Below are positions 1 through 5,469 of a stretch of DNA of 5,469 nucleotides, one piece after another. The stretch covers positions 1-5,469 of the forward strand of contig JBGOTP010000342.1 of the NCBI GenBank assembly GCA_041476545.1, read 5' to 3'. Position 1 is the first letter of the stretch; every line of letters begins with the position of its first letter. The stretch comes from JBGOTP01 sp041476545 (GTDB lineage: Bacteria; Acidobacteriota; Vicinamibacteria; Vicinamibacterales; CAVVIG01). The position numbers and the translations under genes are program-made. Below the pieces are notes generated by a model. It searched no databases. It was given only the letters and a program-made list of their open reading frames with translations, and was not told the origin of the DNA.

Positions 1-73
1 AGGCGGAGCCGCCCGCGCCAATCGGCGCGACGACTTCGTAGGGCCCGAGTTTTGTGCCAGGTTGCAACGACAT
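1..73 (-). CDS. Ser/Thr protein kinase, N-terminal fragment (cut by window edge)
   Basis: Only the first 24 codons are present, from an ATG at 73-71; the gene runs off the left edge. The peptide begins MSLQPGTKLGPYEVVAPIGA and continues GGSA. The LGPYEVV segment followed by G19-A20-G21-G22 matches the first beta strand and the glycine-rich ATP-binding loop of bacterial PknB-type kinases, and the opening is the style common in acidobacterial kinases. The family phosphorylates Ser/Thr on partner proteins and often carries a C-terminal membrane segment and sensor region; none of that is visible here. No Shine-Dalgarno sequence precedes the ATG, so the mRNA may be nearly leaderless or the start may be slightly off. 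It lies 54 nt downstream of the ankyrin gene on the same strand and could be read through from that operon or have its own promoter. The kinase call rests on very few residues, but they fit the family well. Confidence 0.8.
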   Translation of the reverse strand, partial: MSLQPGTKLGPYEVVAPIGAGGSA

Positions 74-84
74 CAGCCGGCGCG

Positions 85-111
85 ATTATCGCCCATTTGC
101 GCGCCTGGGAA
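85..111 (-). promoter_or_regulatory. weak candidate promoter for the kinase gene
   Basis: The 54-nt gap 74-127 between the ankyrin stop and the kinase start holds a GATAAT hexamer (90-85, 5 of 6 to the -10 consensus) and TTCCCA (111-106, 4 of 6 to the -35 consensus). The spacer is only 15 nt, shorter than usual. Transcription from it would start about 5 nt before the ATG, which would suit the absence of a Shine-Dalgarno sequence. The -10 sits in a small palindrome, GCGA-TTA-TCGC (82-92 region). No hairpin followed by a T run is present, so I see no intrinsic terminator in the gap. Confidence 0.2.
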
Positions 112-127
112 CTGTATGACCTCGACG

Positions 128-1621
128 CTAGGGCCGCTTGGACGTGGGCGGACTTGCCGTCACCCCGGCGCGGTCCATCAGCCGGCGAATGACCGCCTCC
201 GTCGGGGGCGAGAAGACGAAGTTCATCCCTCGCTGGATGCCCGCCGCGATGTCGAGCGGCGTGAACCCCGCGTTGTCCTTCTGATTCCAGACCTCGGCCC
301 TGGCGCCCGCGTCGCCAAGGAACTGCGCGACGGCCGGCAGGTGGCCCCAGGCCGCGCCGTGCATGGCGGTATCTCCGTTGGCGTCCACGGCGTTCAGATC
401 GCCGCCGAGCTTCAGTGCCAATTTGACGGCTTCGAGCGATTCAGCCTCGGTTCCGGGCTCTTCCCCGGGCAAAGACGCGCCGACCCCCGCCGCGATCATC
501 AGGGGCGTCGACTGGCTGTCGGTTGTCAGAAGCGGATCGGCCCCGAGCTCGAGCAGCAGACGCATCAAGTCGGTGTCCGCCGTTCGGGCGGCCAGCAGGA
601 AGGGCGTCGCCCCGACAAAGTTCAGCCTCGACGCTCCAACGGGCAGCGTCCTCGTGGTGACCCTGGCATTCACGTTCGCCTTGTGCGCCACGAGCGCCTT
701 CACGAACTCGAGGCTCCCCATCCTGCCAGAACCTTCCGGGGGCGGGTCGTTGCTCCCAGCCTCGCCCATCTTACGTACCCAGGACACCTGATGCAGGGCC
801 GACCACCCTCGGGGGGCGACATTGGGATCGGCGCCCCGGTCGAGGAGGAACGCGGCAAGCTCGTAGTGCGCGTTTCCCGCCGCCAGCAGGAACGCGTTCA
901 GACTGGCGTCGCGCCGTTGTTGTGCCACGCCACCCGCCGACTCGGTGGAACTGACCGCCAGGGACTCATCGAGCGTCGAGCCCGAGTCGAGCAGCGTGCG
1001 AACTGCATCGATATGTCCTTCCCGCGCGGCAAACAGCAACGGCGTGAAGCCTTTGCTTGACCTGGCCTTGATATCCGCGCCGGTCGCGACGAGCGCCCGA
1101 ACGACGCCCGAGTGCCCCTCGGCAGCGGCCCACATCAATGCCGTCTGGCCGCGCCAGCTTTCCCGCGCGTTCACATTCGCGCCGTGAGCCACGAGCGTCT
1201 CAACGGCCGCGACGATTCCCGTGCGCGCCGCCGTCATGAGTGGCGTCTCGCCTTCCGCGAGCGCCGTGTTCGGATCGGCCCCGGCCTCCAGCAACATCCG
1301 GATGAGGGCCGCGTCCCCGCTGACGCAGGCCAAGGAGAGCGGCCGGACGCCGTAGCGATTCGCGGCGTGCGCGTCGGCGCCGGCGCGAAGCAGCAGACCG
1401 GCCATGTCGACAGCGTCCCGGTATGCGGCCCAGTGGAGCGCGGTCGTGCCATCGGCCTCGGTGGCATTCACCGGGGCGCCGGCCGCGAGTTGGGCCCGGA
1501 CCGCCGACATGTCTCCGCGCCGTGCCGCGTCGACCAGGCTCACGTCGGCGGCCGCGACGAGACCGCCACACAGCAACCATGCGGCGAGCGCGCACCCGAC
1601 GAGACGGCCCGTGCGTGTCAT
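128..1621 (-). CDS. exported ankyrin-repeat protein (about 12 ANK repeats)
   Basis: This is a 497-aa protein. Residues 1-25 form a Sec signal peptide: MTRTGR, a hydrophobic core, and likely cleavage after AAA25. The rest is almost entirely ankyrin repeats: about 25-57, 58-91, 92-124, 125-158, 159-191, 192-224, 241-272, 273-321, 337-370, 371-416, 417-452 and 453-482. Typical cores are TALHWAAY, TALMWAAAEGH, GFTPLLFAAREGH and GADPN. Repeats 8, 10 and 12 carry insertions between their two helices, and non-repeat linkers lie near 225-240 and 322-336. Ankyrin stacks bind proteins and have no catalysis of their own. A known exported example is AnkB of Pseudomonas aeruginosa, which supports the catalase KatB. 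The start is 5 nt after the stop of the DUF1552 gene, so the two are probably co-translated and a partner role is inferred. The ATG at 1621 was chosen because a signal peptide follows directly; an in-frame GTG at 1630 is the alternative. The open frame continues upstream to 2149, but that part overlaps the DUF1552 gene and looks non-coding. Confidence 0.93.
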   Translation of the reverse strand: MTRTGRLVGCALAAWLLCGGLVAAADVSLVDAARRGDMSAVRAQLAAGAPVNATEADGTTALHWAAYRDAVDMAGLLLRAGADAHAANRYGVRPLSLACVSGDAALIRMLLEAGADPNTALAEGETPLMTAARTGIVAAVETLVAHGANVNARESWRGQTALMWAAAEGHSGVVRALVATGADIKARSSKGFTPLLFAAREGHIDAVRTLLDSGSTLDESLAVSSTESAGGVAQQRRDASLNAFLLAAGNAHYELAAFLLDRGADPNVAPRGWSALHQVSWVRKMGEAGSNDPPPEGSGRMGSLEFVKALVAHKANVNARVTTRTLPVGASRLNFVGATPFLLAARTADTDLMRLLLELGADPLLTTDSQSTPLMIAAGVGASLPGEEPGTEAESLEAVKLALKLGGDLNAVDANGDTAMHGAAWGHLPAVAQFLGDAGARAEVWNQKDNAGFTPLDIAAGIQRGMNFVFSPPTEAVIRRLMDRAGVTASPPTSKRP

Positions 1622-1623
1622 GA

Positions 1624-1629
1624 TCCTCA
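1624..1629 (-). promoter_or_regulatory. ribosome binding site of the ankyrin gene, overlapping the previous stop
   Basis: TGAGGA lies immediately upstream of the ATG at 1621, and its TGA is the stop codon of the DUF1552 gene. Spacing to the ATG is only 2 nt, shorter than optimal. This suggests that initiation depends on ribosomes terminating at this stop, that is, on translational coupling. Confidence 0.5.
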
Positions 1630-2976
1630 CACCGAGAGAGGTTCCGCGATCACGCCCGCCCTCCCCGTGCTGTCGACGAAGTCGTCCAGATGAACGCCCA
1701 TGCTGTCGAGCAGCGTCAGGTGAAGATTGGCGAGCGGCGTTTCGTCCGGATACCTGAGGTGATACCCACCCTTGATTCCGCCGATGCCGCCCCTTGCCAC
1801 AACGATGGGCAGGTTTCTGTGATCGTGGATGTCCGGGTTCCCCATCCCGCTGCCGAGCACGTAGGTCGAGTGGTCCAGCAGCGTCCCATCGCCGTCGGCC
1901 GTCGACTGCAGCTTCTCGAGAAGGTATCCGAAGAGCGACACGTGGTACGCGTTGATCTTGGCCAGCTTCGCGAGCTTCTCGGGATCGTTCGTATGATGCG
2001 ACACCGGATGATGCGGCTCGGGGACCCCGATCTGCGGGTAGGTTCTCGTGCTCCCTTCGCGGGCCAGCTGGAACGTGACGACCCGCGTCACGTCCGCCTG
2101 CAGCGCCAGCACCTGCAAGTCGAACATCAACTTGACATGGTCCTCCCATTCGGCGGGGACGCTGTTCGGACGAGCCAGCGCCGGCATCGGAGACTCCGCC
2201 GTGTGCCGCTCAGCCTGCTGGATGCGACGCTCGACCTCGCGGACCGAGTCGAGGTACTCGCCCACCCGCGTGCGGTCGCCCGCGCCGAGTCGGCGCTGAA
2301 GGCGCGCCATGTCGTCCAACACGTAGTCGAGAATGCTGGCGTTCCTCCGCATCTCCGCGCGGCGCGCGTCGGGGGCGCCCCCGTCGCCGAACAGCCGTTC
2401 GAAGAGCAGGCGCGGGTCGGCTTCCATCGGGAGCGGCGTCGTGGGTGAGGACCACGACAAGTTGTTCTGGTACACGCACGCGAAGCCGTTGTCGCAGTTC
2501 CCAACCTGCGCCATCAAGTCCGTGCCGATCTCGAGCGAGGGAATCGGGGTGTCCCGGCCGACCCGCTGCGCCGCGACTTGATCGATCGTGATCCCAAGCT
2601 CGTAGTCGCTGCCTTCAGTCCGCTTTGCGCGAGCGCAGCTGAGGAACGCCGATCCGGCCGTCGCATGGTTGCCACCGGCGACCGCCGAGTTTCTCACCTC
2701 GAGATTGCTCACGATGCTGAGGTGATCCAGGTAGGGCTCGAGCGAGGCGAGCGACGGCGACAGCTCCGTGATCCTCCCCCTGGCGGCCGGAGTCCACATC
2801 GTCGAGTTCATCCCCATGGGAATGTAGACGAAACCCAGGCGCTGCACAGGGTTCGCGGCGGTTTGCGCCATGGCGGACAGCGCCGGCACCATCGCGTCGA
2901 GAAGCGGCAGCGACACGGCGGCTCCCATCCCGCGGAGGAAGGTGCGACGAGGCAGCGACATCTTCTTCATGATCAT
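1627..2976 (-). CDS. DUF1552 (HXXSHH) family protein, Tat-exported
   Basis: This is a 449-aa protein, a full-length member of the DUF1552 family (Pfam HXXSHH, PF07586). The name-giving motif is at H323-P-V-S-H-H328. A second conserved block follows at 375-389: GSGMGNPDIHDHRNLP, with a glycine-rich stretch (GGIGGIKGG) after it. Residues 9-15, PRRTFLR, followed by a hydrophobic segment ending near AMA37, form a twin-arginine signal, so the protein is probably exported folded, possibly with a bound metal or cofactor. The family is related to DUF1501 and is thought to share the alkaline phosphatase/sulfatase fold; the reaction and substrate are unknown. C161 and C167 could form a disulfide. The ATG at 2976 overlaps the stop of the upstream cytochrome gene (ATGA) and has AGGAGG 10 nt upstream. 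Starts at 2970 (MKK) and 2961 (MSL) are possible and would keep the Tat motif. DUF1552 and DUF1592-type proteins are commonly neighbours in Planctomycetota and Acidobacteriota, from recalled knowledge. Confidence 0.93.
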   Translation of the reverse strand: MIMKKMSLPRRTFLRGMGAAVSLPLLDAMVPALSAMAQTAANPVQRLGFVYIPMGMNSTMWTPAARGRITELSPSLASLEPYLDHLSIVSNLEVRNSAVAGGNHATAGSAFLSCARAKRTEGSDYELGITIDQVAAQRVGRDTPIPSLEIGTDLMAQVGNCDNGFACVYQNNLSWSSPTTPLPMEADPRLLFERLFGDGGAPDARRAEMRRNASILDYVLDDMARLQRRLGAGDRTRVGEYLDSVREVERRIQQAERHTAESPMPALARPNSVPAEWEDHVKLMFDLQVLALQADVTRVVTFQLAREGSTRTYPQIGVPEPHHPVSHHTNDPEKLAKLAKINAYHVSLFGYLLEKLQSTADGDGTLLDHSTYVLGSGMGNPDIHDHRNLPIVVARGGIGGIKGGYHLRYPDETPLANLHLTLLDSMGVHLDDFVDSTGRAGVIAEPLSV

Positions 2977-5384
2977 GGCTGTGAGGCCTCCTGCGATCTT
3001 CTCATCTGAAACGGCGTGCTCCTGGCAATCGCCACGACGAGCGACGAGAAGCGGTAGTTGTCGCGGGCGGCTTCCCGGCGGATCTGCCGGACCGCCGGCG
3101 CGTCCCTGTAATCCGCTCCGCGACCCAGGGCATACGTGAGCAGTTTCTCGGTCAGCGTTCCGACAAACACATCCGGCTTCGCGAGCAGGGCCTGCCGCAA
3201 ACCGGCCACGCTGTCGAACGTCTCGCCACCAGGAAGACTCCCGGATGCATCGATCGACGTCCCGCCCTCGCCGAGCGATCGCCAGCGACCGACGGCGTCG
3301 AAGTGCTCCAGCGCAAGCCCCAGGGGATCGATGTTGCGATGACAGGCGGCGCAGGCCGCGTTCGACCGGTGCCGCGCCATCCGCTCCCGCATCGTCTGCG
3401 CCTGGGAGCCCGACCCGTTTTCCACGAGCGGGGGGACGTTCGCCGGCGGCGCGGGCGGGGGCATGCCGAGGATGTTTTCGAGGATCCATTTGCCACGACG
3501 CACCGGCGAGGTGCGCGTCGCATGCGACGTCACCGTGAGCATGCTGCCCTGACCGAGCAGCCCCCGGCGTTCGCTCTGCGCCGCCAGGGGGACGCGCCTG
3601 AAGCGGTCCCCGTAGACGTTGGGGATCCCGTAGTGCGTCGCGAGGCGCTGGTTGAGGAACGTGTAATCGGCGTCGAGCAGGTTCAGCACGCTGCGGTCTT
3701 CCTGCACGATGCTCTGGAAGAACAACTCGGTTTCACGCCGAAACGCCTGCCGGAGGTTGTCGTCGAAATCCGGGTAGATGCGCGTGTTCGGAACCACGGC
3801 GGCCAGATTGCGGAGATACAGCCACTGGCCCGCGAAGTTCGTCGTGAGCGCCTCGGACCTGCGATCGGCCAGCATCCGCCGCACCTGCGCGTCGAGCACC
3901 GCGGGAGTGTGCAGTTGCTTGCGTTCGGCTGCCTGCAGCAACGCCTCGTCGGGGAGACTGCTCCAGAGGAAGAACGACAGGCGCGAGGCCAGCTCGAGGT
4001 CGCTGATGCGATACGGCACGCCGGCCGCGACGGCTTCGGGGTCCTGCTCGATGCGGAACAGGAACTCCGGGCTCGTCAGCAGCGCCCGCAGCGCCATGTC
4101 GATGCCCGCCTCGAATCCGCCGTCGGCGCTGGCTGTCCGATACAGCTCGAGCGGCACCGCGATGTCTCGATCCGTCACCGGACGCCGGAACGCCCGGCGG
4201 GCGAAGCTCGAAACGATCGTCCTGGCGCACGCCGCTTCTTCGGCGCCTGCGGCCGGGCGGCACACGAAGATGCGGTGCCGGCTTGGCGTGTCGCCCACGG
4301 CGCTCGCGTCGAGCGGTCCGGTGATCGCGACCGAATGGACCGCCGGCTGAAGGCGGGGATGCCGATTCATGTTGAAGTGCGCGACGTAGGGCTGACGCTC
4401 GGTTTCGATGAGCGCGCCGTCCTTCCTCAAGAACGTCGCGCCGACCACATGCGGACCCGCCGCGACCCGCGTCCGGAAGTGCAGGTGCTTGTCCACGCTT
4501 TCGTCCGCGTAGTAGTCGCCCATCCGGTTCCTGTTGGGCGCGACCGTGAAGAGCTGCAGCCGCTCATCGTCCAGCGTGATCTCGATCTCGTGCGGCTCGG
4601 TCAGGCCCTCGACGTTCTCGTTGCGGTTTCGCACCAGTCGAACTTCGATTTCGTAGACGCCGTCGCGCGGAAACGTGTGGGGAAGCGCCGTGCCGCCCCG
4701 CGTCCCCAAGGGCAGGCCATCGACGTGCTCTTCCTGCGTGAGGTCCGCCGGCAGGACCACGACCCGGCTCCCCGGCGCGGGCAGCGGACTCCCGATCGCC
4801 AGGCGGGTGATCTTCTGCGCCGCCGACAGATAGCGCTCCGCCAGCATCGGCGAGAGTCCGACGGCGCTCACATTGTCGAAGCCGTAGCTGGCATCGTCTT
4901 TCGGAAGCAGCTCCGTGACATCGATCTCGAGGCCGAGGAGGTCGCGTACGGCGTTCTGGTATTCGGTCCTGGTGAGCCGGCGGAAGGTGTCGGTGCGACC
5001 TGGGTCGGGGTTGTTCGCGGCCAGCCGGTCGAGCGCTGTCTCCAGGTACGACACCAGCTGTTCGTACCCGCGTTGGTCCGGTCGCGGCGCGCCGGCCGGC
5101 GGCATGGCCCGCGCACGAAGCCGCCGCACGGATCGTTCCCAGACCTCCCTGTTGTCGCTGTTGTCACCAACGGCTGCGAGATCGAGCGTGTCGAGCGCAA
5201 TGCCGCCGGCTTTCGTGCGGGCGTTGTGGCAGCTCACGCAGTACTGGTCGAGGAGGGCGCGTTCGGATGATGCAGACCTGGCCGCGGCGGACGGCCGTTG
5301 CGGCGCGATCGCGTTCACGTGACCAACCGCGAGAAGCAGGGCGACCGCCCCACCCATCCAACAAGCCAGCCAGGGCCTGGTCAA
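2973..5384 (-). CDS. secreted dihaem PSD-type protein (PSCyt1/DUF1587/DUF1595/DUF1592/DUF1588/DUF1585)
   Basis: This is an 803-aa protein with the full domain set of the Planctomycete cytochrome family. Residues 1-25 are a Sec signal peptide (likely cleavage after HVNA25). PSCyt1 spans about 41-100, with haem motif C49-V-S-C-H53, the GGIALDT signature and M94 in RAMPP as the probable sixth ligand. DUF1587 is about 133-197 (FRRLTRTEYQNAVRDLLGL). A beta-rich segment at about 205-355 may bind carbohydrate. DUF1595 is about 383-445 (FARRAFRRPVT, LTSPEFLFR). DUF1592 is about 457-588 (ASRLSFFLWSSLPDE, FAGQWLYLRNL). DUF1588/PSCyt3 is about 605-700, with a second motif C678-A-A-C-H682 and NIDPLGLALEHFD. 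DUF1585 is about 715-790 (LTEKLLTYALGRG). Both CXXCH sites predict covalent haem attached outside the cytoplasm, so electron transfer is likely; the reaction and substrate are unknown. The start is a TTG, chosen because AGGAGG lies 6 nt upstream and a signal peptide follows at once. It is the first gene of the inferred operon and overlaps the next by 4 nt. Confidence 0.95.
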   Translation of the reverse strand: MTRPWLACWMGGAVALLLAVGHVNAIAPQRPSAAARSASSERALLDQYCVSCHNARTKAGGIALDTLDLAAVGDNSDNREVWERSVRRLRARAMPPAGAPRPDQRGYEQLVSYLETALDRLAANNPDPGRTDTFRRLTRTEYQNAVRDLLGLEIDVTELLPKDDASYGFDNVSAVGLSPMLAERYLSAAQKITRLAIGSPLPAPGSRVVVLPADLTQEEHVDGLPLGTRGGTALPHTFPRDGVYEIEVRLVRNRNENVEGLTEPHEIEITLDDERLQLFTVAPNRNRMGDYYADESVDKHLHFRTRVAAGPHVVGATFLRKDGALIETERQPYVAHFNMNRHPRLQPAVHSVAITGPLDASAVGDTPSRHRIFVCRPAAGAEEAACARTIVSSFARRAFRRPVTDRDIAVPLELYRTASADGGFEAGIDMALRALLTSPEFLFRIEQDPEAVAAGVPYRISDLELASRLSFFLWSSLPDEALLQAAERKQLHTPAVLDAQVRRMLADRRSEALTTNFAGQWLYLRNLAAVVPNTRIYPDFDDNLRQAFRRETELFFQSIVQEDRSVLNLLDADYTFLNQRLATHYGIPNVYGDRFRRVPLAAQSERRGLLGQGSMLTVTSHATRTSPVRRGKWILENILGMPPPAPPANVPPLVENGSGSQAQTMRERMARHRSNAACAACHRNIDPLGLALEHFDAVGRWRSLGEGGTSIDASGSLPGGETFDSVAGLRQALLAKPDVFVGTLTEKLLTYALGRGADYRDAPAVRQIRREAARDNYRFSSLVVAIARSTPFQMRRSQEASQP
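2987..2992 (-). promoter_or_regulatory. AGGAGG ribosome binding site of the DUF1552 gene, inside the upstream gene
   Basis: A perfect AGGAGG lies within the last codons of the cytochrome gene, 10 nt before the ATG at 2976, 16 nt before the ATG at 2970 and 25 nt before the ATG at 2961. The distance favours the 2976 start, which is also the one that forms the ATGA overlap. Confidence 0.65.
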
Positions 5385-5390
5385 TCGGTG

Positions 5391-5396
5391 CCTCCT
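5391..5396 (-). promoter_or_regulatory. AGGAGG ribosome binding site that fixes the TTG start
   Basis: A perfect AGGAGG is followed by 6 nt (CACCGA) and then TTG at 5384-5382. No ATG lies between this site and the TTG, and the first in-frame ATG (codon 10, inside the signal peptide) would remove the arginine-containing n-region. The site therefore supports TTG as the real initiation codon. Confidence 0.75.
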
Positions 5397-5410
5397 GCGG
5401 CTAGGGCCGC
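5397..5410 (-). other. GC-only hairpin in the 5' leader of the operon
   Basis: On the minus strand GCGGC-CCTA-GCCGC forms a perfect 5-bp all-GC stem with a 4-nt loop. It ends exactly where the AGGAGG begins and starts 1-3 nt after the predicted transcription start. It could protect the mRNA 5' end or adjust access to the ribosome binding site. It has no T run, so it is not a terminator. At this GC content a 5-bp stem can arise by chance. Confidence 0.35.
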
Positions 5411-5418
5411 TACGGCTA

Positions 5419-5448
5419 ACCCTACGGGATGCTGAAAGCCTCTGTCAA
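5419..5448 (-). promoter_or_regulatory. candidate sigma70-type promoter of the three-gene operon
   Basis: A perfect -35 hexamer TTGACA (5448-5443) is followed by an 18-nt spacer and TAGGGT (5424-5419), which keeps the three most conserved -10 positions (TA...T). The predicted transcription start is near 5412, giving a leader of about 28 nt before the TTG codon. The -10 is weak, so an activator or alternative sigma factor is possible. The bases upstream (5449-5469) show nothing recognisable. Confidence 0.5.
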
Positions 5449-5469
5449 CAGACCTTGCCTTCGCCGCCG

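Noticed and set aside
74..127. possible terminator after the ankyrin gene (CCCA...TGGG pairing)
   Set aside because: The stem is only 4 bp with a 10-nt loop and no T run follows.
127..138. 12-bp sequence GCTAGGGCCGCT, repeated exactly at 5400-5411, bracketing the three genes
   Set aside because: It was considered as a flanking repeat of a mobile cassette. About one chance 12-mer match is expected in a window this size, more at high GC; there is no extension and no integrase or transposase.
560..930. near-repeats of GCCAGCAGGAA at about 590 and 883
   Set aside because: They encode the same FLLAA motif in two ankyrin repeats and reflect the protein repeat, not a DNA element.
62..1060. 332-codon plus-strand open frame, and others at 1690-2448 and 1112-1693
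   Set aside because: All lie antisense to the ankyrin or DUF1552 genes, have low-complexity Arg-rich products and show no family motif.
1562..1576. possible lipobox around Cys18 of the ankyrin signal peptide
   Set aside because: The residue before the cysteine is Leu (WLLC) rather than Gly, Ala or Ser, and a good signal peptidase I site (AAA) follows a few residues later.
1622..2149. N-terminal extension of the ankyrin reading frame, 176 codons upstream of the chosen ATG
   Set aside because: It overlaps the DUF1552 gene out of frame, is Arg/Gly-rich and featureless, and would bury the signal peptide inside the protein.
2977..3489. N-terminal extension of the DUF1552 reading frame
   Set aside because: It overlaps the end of the cytochrome gene (the second haem and DUF1585 regions) and would place the Tat signal internally. 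The ATGA start with AGGAGG is far better supported.
3303..5270. 655-codon open frame on the plus strand, antisense to the cytochrome gene
   Set aside because: It is the mirror of a GC-rich coding gene whose codon bias removes stops on the opposite strand. The peptide is Arg/Val/Gly/Gln-rich with no domain pattern, while the minus strand encodes clear conserved domains.

Overview
The window is high-GC (roughly two thirds G+C by eye), densely coding, and every gene I can support reads on the minus strand. The families present are a Planctomycete-type multi-domain cytochrome c protein, an HXXSHH (DUF1552) protein, an exported ankyrin-repeat protein and the start of a Ser/Thr kinase whose N-terminus has the LGPYEVVAPIGAGG pattern. 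Together they suggest Acidobacteriota, probably a Vicinamibacteria-like soil or sediment lineage; a PVC-group bacterium is the main alternative. This assignment rests on recalled family distribution, not on a marker gene.

Layout in transcription order (right to left). 5469-5385 is a leader with a good sigma70-like promoter (TTGACA, 18 nt, TAGGGT), a GC hairpin at the predicted 5' end of the mRNA and a perfect AGGAGG. 5384-2973 is an 803-aa secreted protein with two CXXCH haem motifs and the PSCyt1/DUF1587/DUF1595/DUF1592/DUF1588/DUF1585 architecture, starting at TTG. 2976-1627 is a 449-aa Tat-exported DUF1552 protein whose ATG overlaps the previous stop as ATGA. 1621-128 is a 497-aa Sec-exported protein of about 12 ankyrin repeats, starting 5 nt after the previous stop. 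After a 54-nt gap, 73-1 is the first 24 codons of a protein kinase cut by the window edge.

The three complete genes look like one translationally coupled operon whose products all leave the cytoplasm: a dihaem protein by Sec, a protein with a presumed alkaline-phosphatase/sulfatase-like fold by Tat, and an ankyrin scaffold by Sec. The simplest inference is a periplasmic or cell-surface complex with the ankyrin protein as assembly or protection partner. No substrate can be deduced from the sequence. The kinase may belong to a separate unit.

No tRNA, rRNA, CRISPR array, insertion sequence or convincing intrinsic terminator was seen. The only non-coding stretches are 74-127, the 5 bases between the second and third genes, and 5385-5469.
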